This document shows, piece by piece, positions 11,924 through 24,829 of a DNA stretch of 64,000 nt (its first letter is position 1; the number at the start of each line of letters is the position of its first letter). The notes under the pieces are model-generated. The model was given only the letters and a program-made list of their open reading frames with translations. It was not told the DNA's origin and did no database searches. Where the stretch lies: contig NJFT01000169.1 in assembly GCA_002221725.1 (NCBI GenBank), positions 26,092 to 90,091 of the forward strand, given 5' to 3'. The stretch is from Scedosporium boydii (Eukaryota; Ascomycota; Sordariomycetes; Microascales; Microascaceae). The position numbers and the translations under genes were made by a program.

Positions 11924-14900
11924 TGTTCCGGGGGTGGGAATCTCAAGATTCGGGGGTGTATAAGGCTTGTATGAAATGCGAAGATCTGAAACTATGACGT
12001 TTCAAGCGTGAGAGGATCAAAGGTTTTTAAATAACTTCGAATGGATCGATGCCCTTCAGAACTGAGTCAAGAGGAGATCAATTGATCGATCGTTGCTTGT
12101 TTTACGTAGTTAGATGCCTCTTTGAGATAAGGTTAGCGTTATCTCATCTGCCCTCTTGCTAACTAGCTTCGCAAACCCTCGGCCTTCGAAGCATCAATCG
12201 ATCGTGAACAGAGGAAGAAGCCGGCTTGGCATTGATCAAAATGTCAAAATGTAGCTCCACCCTGGACCGTACGCAAGAATAAAAGCGACAATAAGCGCAT
12301 ATCGTCCCTTGCACAGTTGCACTATGCCAGCACGCAACTCCGATGTAGGAACGCGGGCGGGGAGATAGGGACAATTAGAACGGACCACCTTCTGGACGGT
12401 CTTTTTTTGATTACGGACATTGTTGTAATCCAGTTAAAGATTCCAATGAGATCAATGATTTCTTCTTCTCCATCGATTCCAGGTGAACCTTGTGGATAAC
12501 GCAACTGGGAGCAGGTGTTAAGTGTCGGGGGAAGTTGTAAGCGGAAAATAATATGGGGCGATGTTGCATTCCCGGTTACGCTGTATTCGATTACCGGGGG
12601 CTCATGTCGATTTGATCATTGGGGCTTCAACACGGGAAGCAAGGGCAAGGAGGGTCCTGAACGAGGTAATCCGTGCAGAGACGGGAGGCCCTGCGTCGGT
12701 GATGTCATTGCTGCAGTGCCATTGATGTTCCTGTCGACATTCGATCAATACTGATGCTGATGCCCAGACCCCCTGCTCGACATACTGACTGGGGGGATTT
12801 AAAGCTGGGCACTGAGATGGAGATAGAGTGCTTAATGAAGCACAGTTATCATACCGGGGGATGCGGTAGAGCGATCTCCGCATTACTGGGTGGGAGGAGA
12901 CAGATCAAGATGAAACATTGATATATTTATGGGACATGTGGATTCTCTGGTAAAGCCCCTCCTGGTGCTTCGGGCCGACGAAACCAGCGACGAGTAATAT
13001 TATGTATGGAGCGGTGTGCGGAGCAATATCGATTTGATGTGGCCCAACTTCGGTCTGGTTCCTCACTATCCCCTCTGGAACGGTGTGGTACGGTACGGTA
13101 GAAGTCTGCGGATAACTTCCCTCTTCTTCTGGCAATGGAGGGCACACACAGCTCTCGGACGCAGCTCGCCATAATTAGTCGGTTCCGCATCTGTCGCGCA
13201 GGAAGAAGTGCCAGGCGACCGAGACTAGCGTACGTTGATGGGTCTACTTTTTGCCTCTCACGCTCTTAATGTTCAATGTTGCCATAAATCAACCGAGCCT
13301 AGGCGAGTTTGCTGGCTCCACTCTCAGACCTAGGTGCTCTTAAAGTTCCCCTCTTAAACCCTTCACGATGGTGGGGAAGTGAAGCAGACTGATGCGAATC
13401 GCAAGGAGCTGGTTGGTCGTCCAAGTTGCGGGGTGAGGAAATGGGTGTGTGGATTCCACCTCTCCTTCGCAGGCTCGCAACATGGCCCCTGCTCGCATTT
13501 CCCCGCCTTTTCCTTCCTTCCCTTCCCTTCCCGCATTCCGAGGGAAGAGGTGTGGCGATGGGGAAGCGAGGGTGGTTCGGTGCGGTTCATCTTTTGAGGA
13601 GTAACCCCCTCTCTCTCTTCTACGAAGTAGTGCATATGGTATCGTGACCATGAAATGGTTCGCAACTTGTAATTTACGACGACGTGAAGCTCTCACGCGA
13701 GAAAACAGCCAGATTGAAAGAAGAGGGACTACGCGTACATTCGACATCTGGGCGCCATGTTAAGGGCCGTCCTCCCTTAGTCACGCTTACTGAAAGGATC
13801 AAATATCAAATATCAATATCGAGTCCGATCCTCGGCTGGTTGATTAAAACGTGGGATCTTTAAAAAACAGTATCCCGTCCGAATAATATGGGAGAGGTGC
13901 AGGAGCCCTCTAATTTCTTTCTTGAAGTCTATTATTCGGTTCTAGGGTTTTGCCAATGTTCTTCCCTGTTCCTGATTCCGTCCCGTCAGGGCTCGGCCAT
14001 GTGAGAACACCCCAGCCGTGGATAAGTCCCCGCCGGTACAGTAGCGAATGTAGGTGCTCGCGAGGGTTCGTGCAAGGTACTGTATAAGACACGGCTAAGA
14101 GCCGACCCCGGCTTATCCACGGAGCCTAGGTCCCGGAAGCGCGGACAGCAAATCCTGGTGAGTGATTTATTACTTGCTGGCGTTCTCCCGAGAAGTATCA
14201 ATGAGTAGGTGGCCGTCCCAGAGCTGTTGAGGCAGTGCACGGATCAATGATTTATACCAAAAAGTCGAGGTATAAAAGAAATTGTTTTCAAGCCTCTTCA
14301 TTACATCCGACCCGACGGATTGATACTACGCTGCATCTACATACTTCGTACTTCATGTTAACAATGCACCCCAGTAGGTAATCCATCCTGTTTCACGAAG
14401 TACTTGTATTTCATACTGTTTCGTAGTACTTCGTATTGCATCGTCGATTGATGCTGAGCCAGCAGGTCTGCTTCGCGCTTCGTGCGTGGGGCCGTCTTCC
14501 ACTCATCAACTAGGCGGCCGAACGACCGTGCCCCCGGAGAGAGACAAGGGACATTGGGATCTTGATCGAGAACAGGAGGGGACAATGGAAGCCTGCAGGG
14601 GCAGGGCCCCCAAGACGCGGGTTATGATCAAGATCAATTGATGCTTGCCCAACACACATATACATGTCGAGTTCATAATTTCAATATCAAGACAATTTGG
14701 CCATCATTTATACTCGTAGCTAGACAGGACGACTCACGAGTCACCCCAATTGTCGTCGCCACCAAATAAATAAGGGAGGTATAAGTGGAAGACTGAATTG
14801 ATGTACCCTTTCGGACACTCGGGGAAGTACTTCTATACTCGAGTTGTCGCAATACTACCACGCCTCCTGGACATACCTCGTAGATGGTTATGGGTGATAA

Positions 14901-17303
14901 TTGATGTCTAGGTCTGATCAATTGCCAATTCATTGATTTGATGGCTTTGGGCTTAATTTCCCCAGGGTCTGGGGCAGACGCATGAGGCACAAAACTGTGG
15001 AACTTGCAGAACACACTATGCTCCTTCGTACATATCAATCACCTCGTACAGCGCAGCGTGGTGCAGGTCTGCCCGCCCTGATCCCGGTCGCAGCTCTGTT
15101 AATCTCCATTGAGCCTCTTAAAGCACGAGGCGCGTGCTTCGTACTGGTACCTGAGACTTGCCTCTCAGGTTGGCTGAGTACGTACCTGGCTACTGGCTTC
15201 CTGGTTCCCTACGATGTTGACATGTCCTCAACGCCATCTCTTGTAGATTAGGGCCTACTCTCTGTGTACGAATTAGACGTCGTTTGTAATTGGGGCGCCA
15301 GATTCTCCCCAGCCAACTGCGAAACGGCACGAGTGCTCGATCTTCGTAAAAACCCACGCTTTCTGTCTTGTCAAAAGCTGCATTAATATTGCGGGAACCA
15401 ACCCTGGAGTATTCTATTAAGTCTCCATGAAATTGAATCCCATCTAGACTGGCTTCGAAACTGAAACTGCTTGAACATCATGCCTCTCTCGTCTCCTCAT
15501 ACAATAATATACCTTTGTACTAGGCGCAGTCGCTATTTCTGTACCGTATTTCGTACACACATGCCTCCTTCCTCCATAGCTCAGTAACTCCGATGAAGTT
15601 GCCCCATTTTCCCCGCGTTCGTCCCTTCCCTGGTGTGGTGGCCTGGGCCTGGCATTTGACCCATTTGATCCACCAAGTCCCTTGTACACCTGTAGTGTAC
15701 TTCGTACTTTACCACATGCAATCTTCGCGCTGTCTCGGCCTCTGGGGTGCTCCTGCCAGGGAATAATTGATAATACTTGTATCAGTTGTCCGCCTGGCGC
15801 CTGCTCCCGCTGCCACTGTCTTAATTCATCACCACCTCCATCAAATCAATCAATTGATCACTACCTCAATCCATCTCCATCTCCACCTCTACCTCTGCCT
15901 CCACCTCCGCTACCACTACCACTGCCACTACCACGGCCCGGTCTGCCCACTCTTGAACGTCCAGTTCCACAATTCTGGCCCCGCCACAACATCTCGTACT
16001 CATACATGGCAATAGTCTTTTGTTCCCTCCCATGCTACCCCTTCTCCTCATCTTCACCTTCACAAGACCTCGCCATTGTTGTGTCGCGTTTCCTAGTGGT
16101 CGACTGGGAATTCCAACGCACGAAAACCTCGGGTTTACTGGCTCCTGGTTTTGCCGAAACGAAGACTGACCGAGCCTGCACTATTTCGTATTGTAGGCCT
16201 CGGCCACAGGCAGGCAGACCACCTCGATAAACCCAGCTTGATTCCCCCCCCCCCCCGAGCGACACTAATAGACTCTTTCCACCTCCTACCTATTTTGGCG
16301 AAGAGGGCAGGCCCCCAGCCGTTTTCCCTCCTCCCCCACAAAAGCTTCGACTTCAAGGGAATCAGCCTCACCGCCCGCCTAGCTTCGCTCCCTAGCCCAC
16401 CCCAACCTGCATCTCCCATCCGCGCCCGCCCCGCCCTCTCACCAACCAGAGCAGGGTCGTGCTCGTACTTTGCTACGTCCTGCAGGGTGCCATTACTACA
16501 TCTTCACAGAGCGTGGCTTGTAGCTGTACAACGCATTCCACCAACGCGACACCGACGTGGACGTGGGGATTGATGGGAACAGCACAGCCAAGCACAAGTA
16601 ACAGTCTCGTCTTTAGCAAAGCACTCCGTTTTCCTTCTTGGCTTTCACCATTTCCACATTGAAGAACCTTCGCTCGTTAAGCCACGTTCTCGCTCGCACG
16701 CCACAAATCCGTCGCTCAATACCTTCACATTTTACTATTACTCCTCACCTGGTCTCGCCCTTTTCTTCGCCAAGACCTCGACCTTGACGCAGGCCACCGC
16801 GTCTTCAGCTGCCTTGGAGAGCCTGTCGAGGAACGTCCTCCCGTCTCCGTTTCCGTGGTTGGGCTGTGGCAAGGCCGTTAACTCGGCCGGGGATTCACTG
16901 CGCATTCGAACCTCAACCCACACCACCACCACACCACACCACGTCGACAACCTCCTAGCAGCACTTTCCTATTCCCGCCCAACGACCTCTCTCTGAACAC
17001 CACGAGGCGATCGCAATTCACTCAGACGACGAATCTTCACCCCGGCGTGGAGGACAAGGCGGCTAACCGAGTGGACTGTGGACTTCTTTCCTTGCCGCAT
17101 CATAGCGCATATTTGTTCTCATTTTCTCTGCCTGTTTTGTACGCTCTGACAGCCTAACGTTCGGTCCTTGTTCCTTCGCCCCAGTCCTTCCCCCGATTCC
17201 AATGGCGAACTAGCACAGGCGAAACTCGACTCCCGCTCCCGATTATGTCTGCGAAAGCTGCAACCAACGAAACCTTGACTCGAAATCCTCGCCTCGAACA
17301 GCC
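11924..17303. other. 5.4-kb gap ending in a pyrimidine-rich leader
   Basis: No protein gene recognised. Palindromes ATCAATTGAT occur at 12077, 14633 and 15849; TACTTCGTA occurs at 14342, 14427 and 15698, with half-sites near 15026 and 15148. From about 15800 the plus strand is C/T-rich with CCACCT/TACCTC-type repeats (15830-15940), a C13 run at 16244-16256, and short upstream ORFs near the zinc-finger start, which suggests a long 5' leader of that gene. Confidence 0.6.
16244..16256 (+). repeat. C13 homopolymer
   Basis: Thirteen consecutive C within the pyrimidine-rich leader upstream of the C2H2 gene. Likely length-variable. Confidence 0.9.
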
Positions 17304-17382
17304 ATGCCAACGGATGTATTCAACGATTCTGGTGAAGGCTCCCGGCCTCAGACACCGTTTCATCCCCACTACGAACCGGTAG
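17245..17382 (+). promoter_or_regulatory. Candidate overlapping upstream ORF of the C2H2 gene
   Basis: An ATG at 17245 opens a 45-codon frame that runs out of frame across the proposed start at 17304 and stops at 17382. A minimal uORF (ATG, two codons, stop) sits at 17202-17213. If transcription starts upstream, both would reduce initiation at the main start. This is inference from sequence only. Confidence 0.4.
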
Positions 17383-19181
17383 CCGAGCCCAAATTTGACG
17401 ACGTCATTGAAGTCAGTTCTTGAGAATCTTTCTCTCTCTTCTTCTTCTTTTCCTTGCGCCTTCCTTCTGTCTTCAGTTTAGGAGTAGGCTTCTTCGAAGG
17501 CTGCTTTTTGCTTTGTACTCTTCCGCTGTCCATATCACTCCCCGGCCCTTTGACAAGGCCTTGACGCCCCTTCCCCCCCTTCCCCATCTCTCGCACTTAT
17601 ATAAGACTCTTGAGAATCCCGATCCTAATTCTTCTCTCAAAGAATCCGCCGAGGGCGGACGAGGCTTACGTCGTGGCAATCATGGATCAGAACCGGAACC
17701 CCGATATTCCCCACCATATCATCGAGGACGGCCCAGACCTGTCTGACAAAGAGTCTTTTACCTCAGAAAATCGCGAGTGGGCCTCGGCATCCCGTCCCCC
17801 CACTCCAGGCAAGAAGATGCGACTTCCGGCCCCCGGCGAAAGCGACAGCTCTTTCAAGTTTGAGGCGCTACAGCAGCTAGCCACCGATGCTCTGGCAAAC
17901 TTTGCTTCTCCGTCCCAAGCATCTGATCTGAGTCCCGGCCCTCAACACGCCCCGCATGGTGATCCAAGGCGCCACGCCCCTGCCCTGCTGACAGGTCGAG
18001 ACTTGCCTTTCCGTAGAGAAGGCTCTTTACCAGTTTCTGCTTCTGCACCCACTCCTAGCAGTAGCAGCTCGTATGCTCCACCAGACTATTTTCAGACCAA
18101 TACCTTGCTCTCGGCTCTGAATCCTACTAGCCCGGTTGGTACAGGTCTGCCGGCACCGCCGCTTGCATCACCGAAGTCTATCGGTCCCCGGAGTCCAACA
18201 GCTAGCCTTCTACCACATCGCCCGTCCCAGCAACCTTTGCCCCCCTTAAACTCGGCGCCGAATTCAACGGCGCGGCTTCCATCTCTACACCAGCTGATGG
18301 GACCTCATTCGCCAACTAGCAGCATAGAACGCGACGATGACCATTCCATTTACTCGCAAAAGTCACCATTCTCCTACCAGCCATCGACCTTACCGCGGCC
18401 ACCCTCAATTTCCGGGCATCACCAGGGCACTCCTCCTGTCTCTCCTAACGGGAGCTATGGCCGTGATTTTCCATCCTCCCCGAAGCCACAGGGCCGAACA
18501 GCCAATTACTATCCGACCTCGAAACCTGGACCTATCATGGCTGGCGGTGTAGCCTCCATCACAACCTCCTCTCTACTCAGGTCGACGGGAGGCGAGTACT
18601 TGGCCAACAGCAATGCTGCGACGTCCAACACAGACCACTCCGGGTTAAGTGCGGTGGAGGGACTGGTATCGAGTGGGAACGGTTTAGGGAGCTCCGAGGT
18701 CGGCACGTTCAAGTGCACGTTTGAGGGCTGCCAGGCGAAGCCATTCCAAACACAGTATCTGCTCAACTCTCACGCCAACGTTCACTCATCAGCCAGACCG
18801 CACTACTGTCCCGTCCAGGGGTGTCCGAGGAGTAAGCCAGGCCAGGGTTTCAAGCGCAAGAACGAGATGATCCGCCACGGCTTCGTGCATGAATCGCCAG
18901 GGTATGCTTGCCCATTTTGTCCAGATCGGGAGCACAAGTACCCCCGGCCGGACAATCTCCAGAGGTATGTTCATGTATACCTTGTTTTTTTTTTTTTTCT
19001 TTGTTTCCCCCCTTCATTTTCCGGTATGTGGGGGCTAGTTTCCCATCTAACTTGTTTCTCCAGGCACGTCCGAGCTCGTCACACAGATAAGGATAAAAAC
19101 GATCCAAAACTCGTCGAGGTGCTATCCCAGCGCCGTGATGGCATCACACGCGGTCGCCGCCGGAGAGGAGCCCAATCATAG
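17304..19181 (+). CDS. C2H2 zinc-finger protein, probable transcription factor
   Basis: Exons 17304-17411, 17643-18964 and 19064-19181 give 515 residues. Residues 1 to about 360 are disordered, Ser/Pro-rich with many SP/TP sites (PPTPGKK, GPRSPTAS, GPHSPTSS), possible kinase targets. Three C2H2 fingers lie near residues 386-495: FKCTFEGC...HANVH, HYCPVQGC...HGFVH and YACPFCPD...HVRARH, the third completed only after removing the intron 18965-19063. A basic tail (GRRRRGAQS) ends the protein. The first intron (GTCAGT donor, CTAAT branch, AAG acceptor at 17642) is inferred; an alternative is a start at the ATG just before DQNRNPDIP (17682). The fingers do not match PacC, despite the PalB neighbour. 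The target is unknown and nuclear location is inferred. Confidence 0.8.
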
Positions 19182-20506
19182 CACATCGCATTCTTCCCGC
19201 CCTTCTGGAGAATAGTGCAACATTCGCTTGACTTACACGTTACTTCTTCACTTGTACATATGTCTCCCAGATTTATCGCATTTCGGAGAGATCGTTTCCC
19301 ACGAAAAGGAATGCCCAAGAAGCCCGCCCGCGTCGCTTGGACTGATCTCCCATCTTCTTTGTATCGATATTTTCGTCATACTTTCGGTCCGTCATACGAA
19401 TTCGAACCCGCACTCGAAACGAGAAGACTGGTACCGAAGTCATTCGTTTACATTTACTTTTCTAAAAAATTCTTCTTTGTTCATGCTCGGCATTTTGTTT
19501 TAACACAGGCCATGGATCCAGAGGGGGAAAAAATACTATAGCAGGGCGAATCTGGCGTTTTAAACAACCTATATACCTTATCTTTCCTGTCGTTACCGGT
19601 GCTCTCTTCTTCACATTCTTCTTTCTTCTCCTCCTCCTCTCCTCCTCCCCCCCCTTCTCTTCCTCAGGGGACAAAGGGTACATGTTGGTTTTTGGAGTTC
19701 TTTTTTTCATATATCTTTCTTTTCTGTTATAAACAAACCATTTTCGGATAAAACAACCCAACCCCGTTTTGTTTGAGCTAGCCCGGCGTTCATGGATGGG
19801 AGGGCAACGGGGAAGGGATCTTCTGAGATGAGGGGGGAAATCCGAGGGAAAGAAAGGGAGGAGTTTTAACTTTATATATATATTTACATATACCATTCGA
19901 GTTACGGCTTACTGGTATCATTTCTTTAGTAGCGTTTCCTACACCTCTTTTGTTGTGATTTTCTGTGTTTTGTTCCTGGGAACTTGATTACTGCATTTAC
20001 TTCATTGGGTGCCTGTCTGATTCTGTAGAGATTTTAAGTGGGATTTTTAAGAAATGGCCTGGAGTTTATGATTGGCATGTCTCGATAAGTTAGTGTGAAA
20101 GGCTGGATGAACGATATACTTGATAGAATATTTATTCATATTTCACGCGCATCCCCGAACCCGTCGAGTCTTGAGTCCTCGAATGGATTACAGTATCGAT
20201 GGGAACGATCAGTCGCGATGGGAAGGCACCGTTGATCGACATGAGCCGGCTTGAGAGATTTGCTCTTCCAGACATCTCGACAGCAACATGATTCTATAAA
20301 TACGTGGGGTTTGATCCCGGGAAAGATATTGGAAGAGACGTGGCTGGCTGTAGCGGAAGGCAGAGCCTGAGGAGGAAGGGAAAAAAAGAAGAAAATATCA
20401 TTTCAACGAAAAGAAGCGAAAACGAACTAACTGGGCAAAACGCTCGCAATGTTTAAAAATGTCCCTCCCCCAAAAAGACAACTCTACCCCTTCCCTACTC
20501 CTTTCC
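19182..20506. other. Convergent 3' region of C2H2 gene and palB
   Basis: T/C-rich tracts at 19590-19670 and AT-rich stretches near 19870-19900 probably belong to 3' untranslated regions. No gene seen. Confidence 0.55.
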
Positions 20507-23241
20507 TCACGACGCATCTTCCCACCTCCCAGCCGTGATGGACGCATCCCCCAGCACCTCAACCTGGAACGTCTCCCGACTCCTATTCCCACCAACCCTC
20601 TCCACAACAACCCACAGCCCCTCCTCCTCAAGCACCCGCCCAGGCTCGACGTCGAAATCGGCAGTCTTCAGCCCGGCCGTCGGCTCGGTAAACTCCCCCT
20701 GGCCCGAGACGCCGAGAACAACCTCCCTCGGTCCGCGACCCGTGACGACCGAAATCTTCAGCGGGGTCGAGGACCGTCTCGGACCGAGGTCGTGGTGGGT
20801 GTTATTCGGCTCGGCGGTCCGGCGCACGGACGCGCACATCCTCGTGAGGCGGCTAACGTGCAGCGGAGCGCGCAGGCAGGATTCGCCCTCGGCGAAGACG
20901 AAGGGGGTAAGCTGGGCGCGGAGACGGCCGGATCCTTCGGCGGGTATCGTCCTAACGACGTGCGGGGCGGAGGACCCGACGCGGAAGGTAAAGTCGGCGA
21001 GTTGGCCCGCTTCGAAGGTCGAGCAGACGGCCGTGTAGGTTCCGGGGTCGACGGCGGGAACGTCGAGAACGGCGCAGGCGCGCACGTAGGCGTCGGAGTC
21101 GGCGAGGACGTCCTTGATGGCTAGGGAGGGGCCGACGCGCTCGCCGTTGGCCCAGACGAGGTCGATGTGTACGGGGATGTCCGGGTTGTCGGTGCAGAGG
21201 AGGAGGGAGAGGGAGGATTGGCGGGTGAGGGTGATGCTGAATTGCGGGTTCGTTCCGTAATTTACGGAGCCGGAGTTGCCGCCGGCGGTTCGACGAGTCC
21301 ATGAGCTCGGGATGTCGGTGTTGTGGCGCATGGGGTTCTTGGCGGGTGCGACGTCGAGGGTTTGGTTTGCGAAGAAGGAGAGTGTGAAGTTGCATTTGGC
21401 CATTGGTAGTTTCTCCTGAACGGGGACGACGGTGTAGGACTTGCCCTTCTCGACCCTGAACTTTAATAAGGTTTGCGGGGAATCTACAAAGGGTCCGTGG
21501 TAAAGGTTTCTGGTGAGCTTGGGCACTCGCTTCCCGTTATCTTCAAATACGTAGATGCTCATGAAGCCAGTATCGAGCCCCGTCTTATCGGAGCTTTGCG
21601 ACCGCTTCCGGATGAGATCCATCTCCTCGTCGGTAAAATGGCGCGCTAGAAGAACCCAAACAGACCCGTCGGCTCCGGCGGTTATGGAATACTGCGGGTT
21701 GTCCACCACCGTGCCGGACATGTTCTTCCTCGGGGCCAGGTCCCAAGTAAAGTGAATGTCCTGCCTATGTCTGAAAAGCGCTGGATTCCAGTTCAGGTAC
21801 ATGGACTCGAAGTGTTGAGTGACGTCGGCGAGACTCATCCAAAAGGTTCCCGTCTGGTCGTGCATACTAACAGGACCGTCGGGCTCTTCCGTCGGAGGAG
21901 TTGCAACGCTGGTCGAACCCAGCTCGTTCCAGGTTTCACCGGTGCGCCATGGGTTCTTTACGAGCAGTCGCCGCTTATCAGGGTCGGAATCTAATTCTAG
22001 GACGCCATAATCGTGCTCTCCAACCAGACCGGTTGCCTCCTCTTCCGAATGTGAGATGCGACCGGTTCCAAGCGTCACAATTACGTTTCCTGTCTTGAAC
22101 GCTTGCACGATCGTGTCCCATTCTTGTTCTAGGTTCAGCGCATCCCTGCTCCAATAGTCAACGTTAGGCGGGGTTTTAGTAACAATGGGGAGGGAAAAAG
22201 GAAAAAGATCTTTAGTACCGCTGGAGGAAGAGTTGCTGAGGCACCCATCCTGTGAGCACCCACAAATCCGTACAGGAGTTGCTTCCAGGGAAGTCATAGC
22301 CTCCACGGATCTTCAAATATGCCTTTTCTACAAGAGCAGGCCATATAACAGCCGGGTTCCGCCTGTCGATAACAAAAAGGCCGCGGTCTGTCTTTGCCGC
22401 AGGTAGACGGTCGTCTATCTCAACCTTGCGGAAGCACCCGTTGAAGTTCATACGGAAGATGTACTTTCCATTTTCTGACTGCATTAGTAGTTTCGGTCCG
22501 GGTTGCGAGGGAAACATTAAACCTCTCAGTAACTGTACGTAAGTGCCGATTGGGTTAGTTTTAAATCAAGGACGGGTTTTAGGCGACATTGGCATTGTCC
22601 TTACGGAGCGCTCCTTGCGGCAAAATAGTCTCATCGCAGAACATAGACTCGCAACCACCGAACAGTCCGCTGTGGCATCCTGGACCAAGTCACTTGTAGA
22701 TAGAACATCTAGGTAACTGCTATCCGTGTCATCTGAAAGAGACAGGGATTCCAAGGACAGGAGTAGATCTTTGGGCCTCTTCCAGCCGTCAAAGTTCTCG
22801 AGCTGTACCTTAGACAGCGGGAGGGGAGTCGGGTCTCTGTTCATTACCGTCAATGATCGCGAAACAACAAAGAAAGTAGGTACGGATCAGGAGCACCTAG
22901 GGACGTTCGACATACGTATACAAGCCTTGGCCCTGTTTCTGGGTAAAAACTTCTTGGGCTCCGTGACGAGGACGCCAAGGCAGGAACTCGCACCCGTGCA
23001 ACTTGGATGACTTGAGCAGAGTGAGCGTCTCTCGAGGAGATATCCGGCGGTCTTGCTTCGGCTGGATGACCTCGCCAACGGTTGACCCCTTGAGATACTC
23101 GGCAAGGGTAATCATCTCCTCGATCTTGCGTCTGATGCGCGATCGGTCCGCTGGTGTCTTGGCCTCCGCCGAAGCTCTCATATAGAGCTCGGCAGCCTTG
23201 ATGGCGTGTTCTAAGGCATCTTTAGGGTCGGACTTGGTCAT
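20507..23241 (-). CDS. palB: Calpain-family cysteine protease PalB/Rim13 (ambient pH signalling)
   Basis: Minus-strand exons 23241-22916, 22836-22605, 22532-22219 and 22145-20507 give 836 residues, close to known PalB proteins. In fungi PalB/Rim13 acts with the ESCRT-linked Pal/Rim complex in the signalling cleavage of the transcription factor PacC/Rim101 at alkaline pH. Order: an MIT-like helical domain at residues 1-60 (ALEHAIKAAELYMRAS), a calpain protease core with Cys167 (DATADCSVVASL), His335 (GEHDYGVLELD) and Asn355 (VKNPW), then C-terminal beta-rich calpain-C2-like domains with FHT/FWMSL-type blocks. All three catalytic residues are intact. The start is the first ATG after an in-frame stop; an extra 5' exon cannot be excluded. 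No PacC gene lies in the window. Confidence 0.9.
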
Positions 23242-24829
23242 CAAAGACGCCTCCTCCTCCTATGGTACCATCAAAGAAACCCTGTCATCAGCGACGACCA
23301 TCGAGGAGATGGGAAGTAAGACGTATGGAGCGGTCATGATAGGCCTGACCTGCTCTTACGCGGGTGGACGAGAAAAAGGAAAAAAGAAAAGAAAGAGAAA
23401 AGCAGAAAAGAAAAGAAAACGATTACAAGTGACTCTGGGGTTACGCAGGGAAGAAGGGCATTGTGTGATGGAACGAAAAGAACAGTCTTGTCTTGGCGTC
23501 TGCTCCGGGTACAGGTTGACTTACAGAAGCTCGTCTCTCCATGACTTATATGGTACTGTTAGGGACGTATCGTTCTCATGGTGAGGGTATCAGACCACGG
23601 GCATCGACCGGGGTTTGGCACCCACGCTACGTCAGTTGGGGGAATTGGGGAAATGGGGGGAATGGGGATGTGGGATGGGGATGGGGATGGCCCATGGATG
23701 GGGGGTATCGTCAAGATTGCCGTGGCGGTCTAGCCTTTCTTCGTCCTTCCTTTTCTTTTTTTTCTCTCTTTTTTCCCTTTCTTTTCTTTCTTCTCTTTTC
23801 TTTTTCCCGCAACCCCGGAAGCGGGTACTGGTGTAGTGTACTGGTGTGTCTCTCTCGGAGTTTGAGCCGGATTGGAATTTTAGCTGGAGACCATCGGAGA
23901 CCAAAAGAAGGAAGTCTTTCCACCACGTTTTTGGGGCCCTCCACAATTCGCAATTCGCAGTTCGCAGATTGCAGATCGCACTTGCCACTTCCATTTTCCC
24001 ATGTGCCAGACACATAAGCGCAATGTTCGGGTTGATGGGAAAGATCGGGTGGACGCACCCCGGTATTTAATGTATCCCCGATTAGGATAAAACGTACGTT
24101 AATGGACTGTGCTCGCTGTGTCCGTTTGGCCCGTGCATTCGCTGCGTGTTCTCTGTTCGGAGTACATTGCCTTCAGTATGTTCTCTGCCTGTCCCCCACT
24201 GTCCCACTGTCCCACTGTGACTGTCCCACGGCTCTTCGTGCACTAATCCTGTGCGCTACCCTCTGCGCTACCGATGAGACAATTGTCCCGATGACGCATT
24301 AGCCGACACTGCCAGCCTTTTTCAACGTGCAACGCTGGGCGCACCTTGCGGGGACCGAGGTTCGGCGCCCGGTTACGTCGAATGGGTGATAGTCTTGTTC
24401 CTTTTCCCCAGTTTCTTAGCTTGTCCCTCCCATAAACTCTCAAGGGGCCTCGGGAAACCTTGGCCGTGGTCTGGTCCTCTTTTTTAATATTGGAGTTGGG
24501 GTATCATTATCTTCGTTAACCTCTTTTCTCCCCATCTTCCAGTCTCCAGTCTCCAGTCTCCAGGTCCCTTACTTTTCGTATTCTCCCAATTGCTCCCAAA
24601 TTTGTGTGTTCTGGTGTAGATAAGTTTTATTGTACAAAGGAGAAGAGCCGTGTCTTATTCTTATCCGCTGCTCAAGGCCGATCAATTTAATCCGCTGCAC
24701 GTGCACGCATTAGAACCGGCAATTCTTCTCCATCCGCAGGACTACAAACAGAGCCTCAGCGTCTCACTCTCACTTTTTTTTTTCTTTCTTCTCGGGGCCA
24801 ACCCCTCCTCTTCCTCCCTCATCCTCACA
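23242..24829. other. Divergent promoter region between palB and the peroxisomal carrier
   Basis: It contains a purine-rich stretch (23370-23420), a G-run block (23636-23706), a long pyrimidine tract (23745-23808), tandem CCCACTGT units (24191-24220) and tandem TCTCCAG units (24540-24561). No gene seen. Confidence 0.6.
23636..23706 (+). repeat. G-run tract with GGGGATG-type repeats, potential G-quadruplex
   Basis: A roughly 70-nt block with at least seven runs of four or more G, in the pattern GGGGAATT/GGGGATGG. It lies about 400 bp upstream of the palB start, with the G-rich strand being that gene's template strand. Confidence 0.75.

Noticed and set aside
17610..17681. Translation start of the C2H2 protein inside the 5' extension of the large frame
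   Set aside because: The upstream non-ATG-supported sequence (PILILLS...) is better explained as intron; an exon from 17304 with a GTCAGT donor and CTAAT branch site keeps the frame.
18700..19100. PacC/Rim101 identity for the C2H2 protein
   Set aside because: PacC fingers have a different spacing and sequence, and PacC has a long C-terminal processing region that this protein lacks.
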